DNA from: Zygnema cylindricum
Taxonomy: Eukaryota; Streptophyta; Zygnematophyceae; Zygnematales; Zygnemataceae
Assembly (NCBI GenBank): GCA_037447655.1
Contig: JBBHKE010001306.1
Span: 64,001 to 90,410, forward strand
Reading direction: 5' to 3'
DNA length: 26,410 bases
Under the pieces are notes generated by a model. That model did not search any database. It was not told the origin of the DNA and saw only the letters and a program-made list of their open reading frames with translations. The position numbers were made by a program, and so were the translations under genes. Numbering within the stretch: the first letter of the stretch is position 1; each line of letters opens with the position of its first letter. Positions 24,723-26,410 of this stretch are shown piece by piece.

Positions 24723-25891
24723 TGAAACTCTGAGACCTCCATTGGCCCTCAAAGTAAGCATATCCAAAGAAGTTAATCTAGATAGTGCCGACTCCTAACT
24801 TGATATAAACCCAAATGACTGACCCCTAGACAATCAAAACCCAAATATAGATTCACCCTTGTGAAATAAGACTTTTTGTGTGGTCAGTTCCACCACAGAC
24901 TGCAAAGTTAAATAATGAGATTTGGACACATTCACCCACTTTGACTTTCCCTTTAAAATGCAGCCACCCTGGCAGACAAAAATTCTGACCGACTACACCC
25001 TTGTGTAGCTTGGACTCCCTTGAGTCCACAACAAAAAGAATCACTGAAAATGGTCAAGTAAATTGATAGTTATGGCTGCCCAAAGTTAGCCATTTATACA
25101 AGATGCTCTCTGGGAGAGGCGACTACCTATTCAAAAATATTCTAAGTCCTATTCTCACTCTAAGACCATATCTACTGACGCACGGCACGAATCACTTCAC
25201 TGTACCGTACAGATAAATACAGGTGCCGGTGTACTTTTTATACGACAATTGTACGATATGGCTGAAATGTCAACACATGTCATATATCTGTTTGTTCCCG
25301 TAACCTCTGGTGTCGCAGCAATCCAATGTTGACGTGCCATGTGTCATCTTATGTGACGATGACCGCAAACCGCCAAAAGTACATATCCCACGATTGCGGC
25401 GCCTATCATGGCCGTCCGATCAAATCCGGCTATATTTCTAGCCGTTGAAAATAGACGCGCGGTATTTTCTTCGCGGTCGAACCAAATGCGCGGTATCCGT
25501 TTCAATAAATAAATTTGTACTCTGTACTATCCATAACTGTATCTATGCAATACGTATATATTTCCGGTTAAATGAACTAGTCTACGTGTAACTATCTAAA
25601 TAATTATCAAACCCCATATGTCGTAATACCAGCTCTAGGCTCGGCGATTTGACGGACGGTAGGAACCAGGATCAATTCCTGGGTCTGTCAAACACCTTTT
25701 GGTAAGTCTTACTAATTTACCCCTTGTCTTCTCTAGAGAGCTTAGGCAGTCATGGCTTTAGCTCCCTATCTCCCTATCCAGCCTTCACTGACTACAACAA
25801 GTGTGGGGGCTTGGAGAGGGTAGTTAGAGGCAGACTGCCTTTGCCTTTTTCTATCCTATTTACAGACCTAGAAAATACACAAATATCAACA
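24723..25891 (-). repeat. LTR (5' LTR in element sense), 1169 bp
   Basis: Direct repeat of 21532-22715. The length difference of 15 bases is fully explained by loss of 23 bases after 25640 (the box A-like segment) and a CTCCCTAT duplication near 25771. The TAATT target copy follows at 25892-25896. Confidence 0.95.
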
Positions 25892-26025
25892 TAATTTAGA
25901 AGATTTTCCTATTAATACGCCTATGTATACTTTGTATTTTTAGTAGGGACAAAATTGTATCATTGAGCGACGATATATTTTCGTCACTGAATGGTAAAAC
26001 TTAACTTAACATCAAATTTACCATT

Positions 26026-26305
26026 TAGCGACAAGATGTTATCGTTGCTGGATTATCATACTGAATTTTTGCACTTCAGCGATGAGACTGTTTCGTCGCT
26101 GGGTTATCATACCGAATTTCTGCACTTCAGCGATGAGAATGTCTCTTTGTTGGATTATCATATTGAATTTTTGCACTTCACCGATGAGACTGTCTCGTCG
26201 CGGGATTATCATACCGAATTTCTGCATTTCAGCGATGAGAATGTCTCTTTGCTGGATTATCATATTGAATTTTTGCACTTCAGCGATGAGACTGTCTCGT
26301 CGCTA
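26026..26305. repeat. 51-bp tandem repeat, five units plus a partial, alternating two variants
   Basis: Units start at 26051, 26102, 26153, 26204 and 26255, each exactly 51 bases and beginning GATTATCATA or a one-base variant. Variants alternate: units 1, 3 and 5 end in GAGACTGTYTCGTCGC, while units 2 and 4 end in GAGAATGTCTCTTTG. The first type forms a palindrome AGCGATGAGAC/GTCTCGTCGCT. The preceding sequence (25970-26050) has diverged palindromic relatives (GAGCGACG...TCGTCACTGAATGG). All frames stay open because 51 is divisible by three; I do not consider it coding. Confidence 0.9.
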
Positions 26306-26410
26306 AAACTGTCTTAATGCCAGAATTGACCTAGCATTGTACTCCATTTGTCGTCAACCGTGGAATACAACATGTAACCGACGAATCCCCAAACACACTG
26401 AAAACATCCA
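26306..26410. other. Window end, nothing recognised
   Basis: Unique sequence with no visible feature. Confidence 0.5.

Larger units (their letters stand above)
21532..25891 (-). mobile_element. Non-autonomous Copia-like LTR retrotransposon (TR-GAG type), 4.36 kb
   Basis: Two direct LTRs (21532-22715 and 24723-25891) flank a 2.0-kb interior. In the minus orientation each LTR starts TGTTGATATT and ends GAGTTTCA. The insertion is bracketed by a perfect 5-bp duplication TAATT (21527-21531 and 25892-25896). A purine tract (AAATAAGGGGAG on the minus strand, about 22716-22727) abuts the 3' LTR. The interior holds a broken gag and a second unidentified frame; there is no protease, integrase, reverse transcriptase or RNase H sequence. 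An LTR element with gag only matches the TR-GAG class described in plants, which moves with enzymes supplied by autonomous relatives. The LTRs differ by scattered substitutions, a 23-base deletion and an 8-base insertion, so it is not very recent. Confidence 0.93.

Noticed and set aside
26039-26317. Repeat protein encoded by the 51-bp array
   Set aside because: Open on both strands only because the unit is a multiple of three and lacks stops; palindromic DNA structure explains the pattern better.

Overview
The window is nuclear DNA of a land plant. It has multi-exon genes with GT/AG introns, a plant C-class BEACH (BCHC-type) homolog, a Copia-type LTR element, fold-back MITEs and many degenerate tandem repeats. 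The GAPDH body resembles the GapC/GapCp branch more than angiosperm cytosolic GapC. Together with a very divergent BEACH homolog this hints at a non-seed plant, but that is a weak inference from memory of the families.

Genes (1-11.5 kb), all on the minus strand. A GAPDH gene occupies 16-4622 with eleven coding exons, and its last exon lies beyond the left edge. It has a spliced 5' leader. Upstream of it is a second gene: a 750-codon exon at 9266-11516 that is clearly homologous to the N-terminal and concanavalin-A-like region of BCHC-type BEACH proteins. Two further exons (7615-7823 and 6563-6964) join to it in compatible phase and end at a stop. The result would be a protein of about 953 residues without DUF4704, PH-BEACH or WD40 domains, which makes it the most interesting protein-coding object here.

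Repeats and small elements (11.5-21.5 kb). I see no convincing host gene here. The region holds a 21-bp tandem repeat, pyrimidine-rich minisatellites, and fold-back MITEs sharing a TACACCG...ATCGCT terminus. A roughly 550-bp repeat is present twice (14978-15553 and 18681-19224), the second copy next to a 122-bp (TA)n tract. There are also several palindromes.

Retrotransposon (21532-25891, minus orientation). This is a complete insertion with two LTRs (1184 and 1169 bp), a perfect TAATT target-site duplication and a polypurine tract. It carries only a broken Copia-like gag with a CCHC knuckle plus an unknown second reading frame, and no pol. It fits the non-autonomous TR-GAG class. Both LTRs carry a tRNA-like T-arm; in the left copy it is joined to a box-A-like sequence.

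Right end (25.9-26.4 kb). An array of five exact 51-bp units alternates between two variants, one of them containing a GCGAYGAGAC palindrome.
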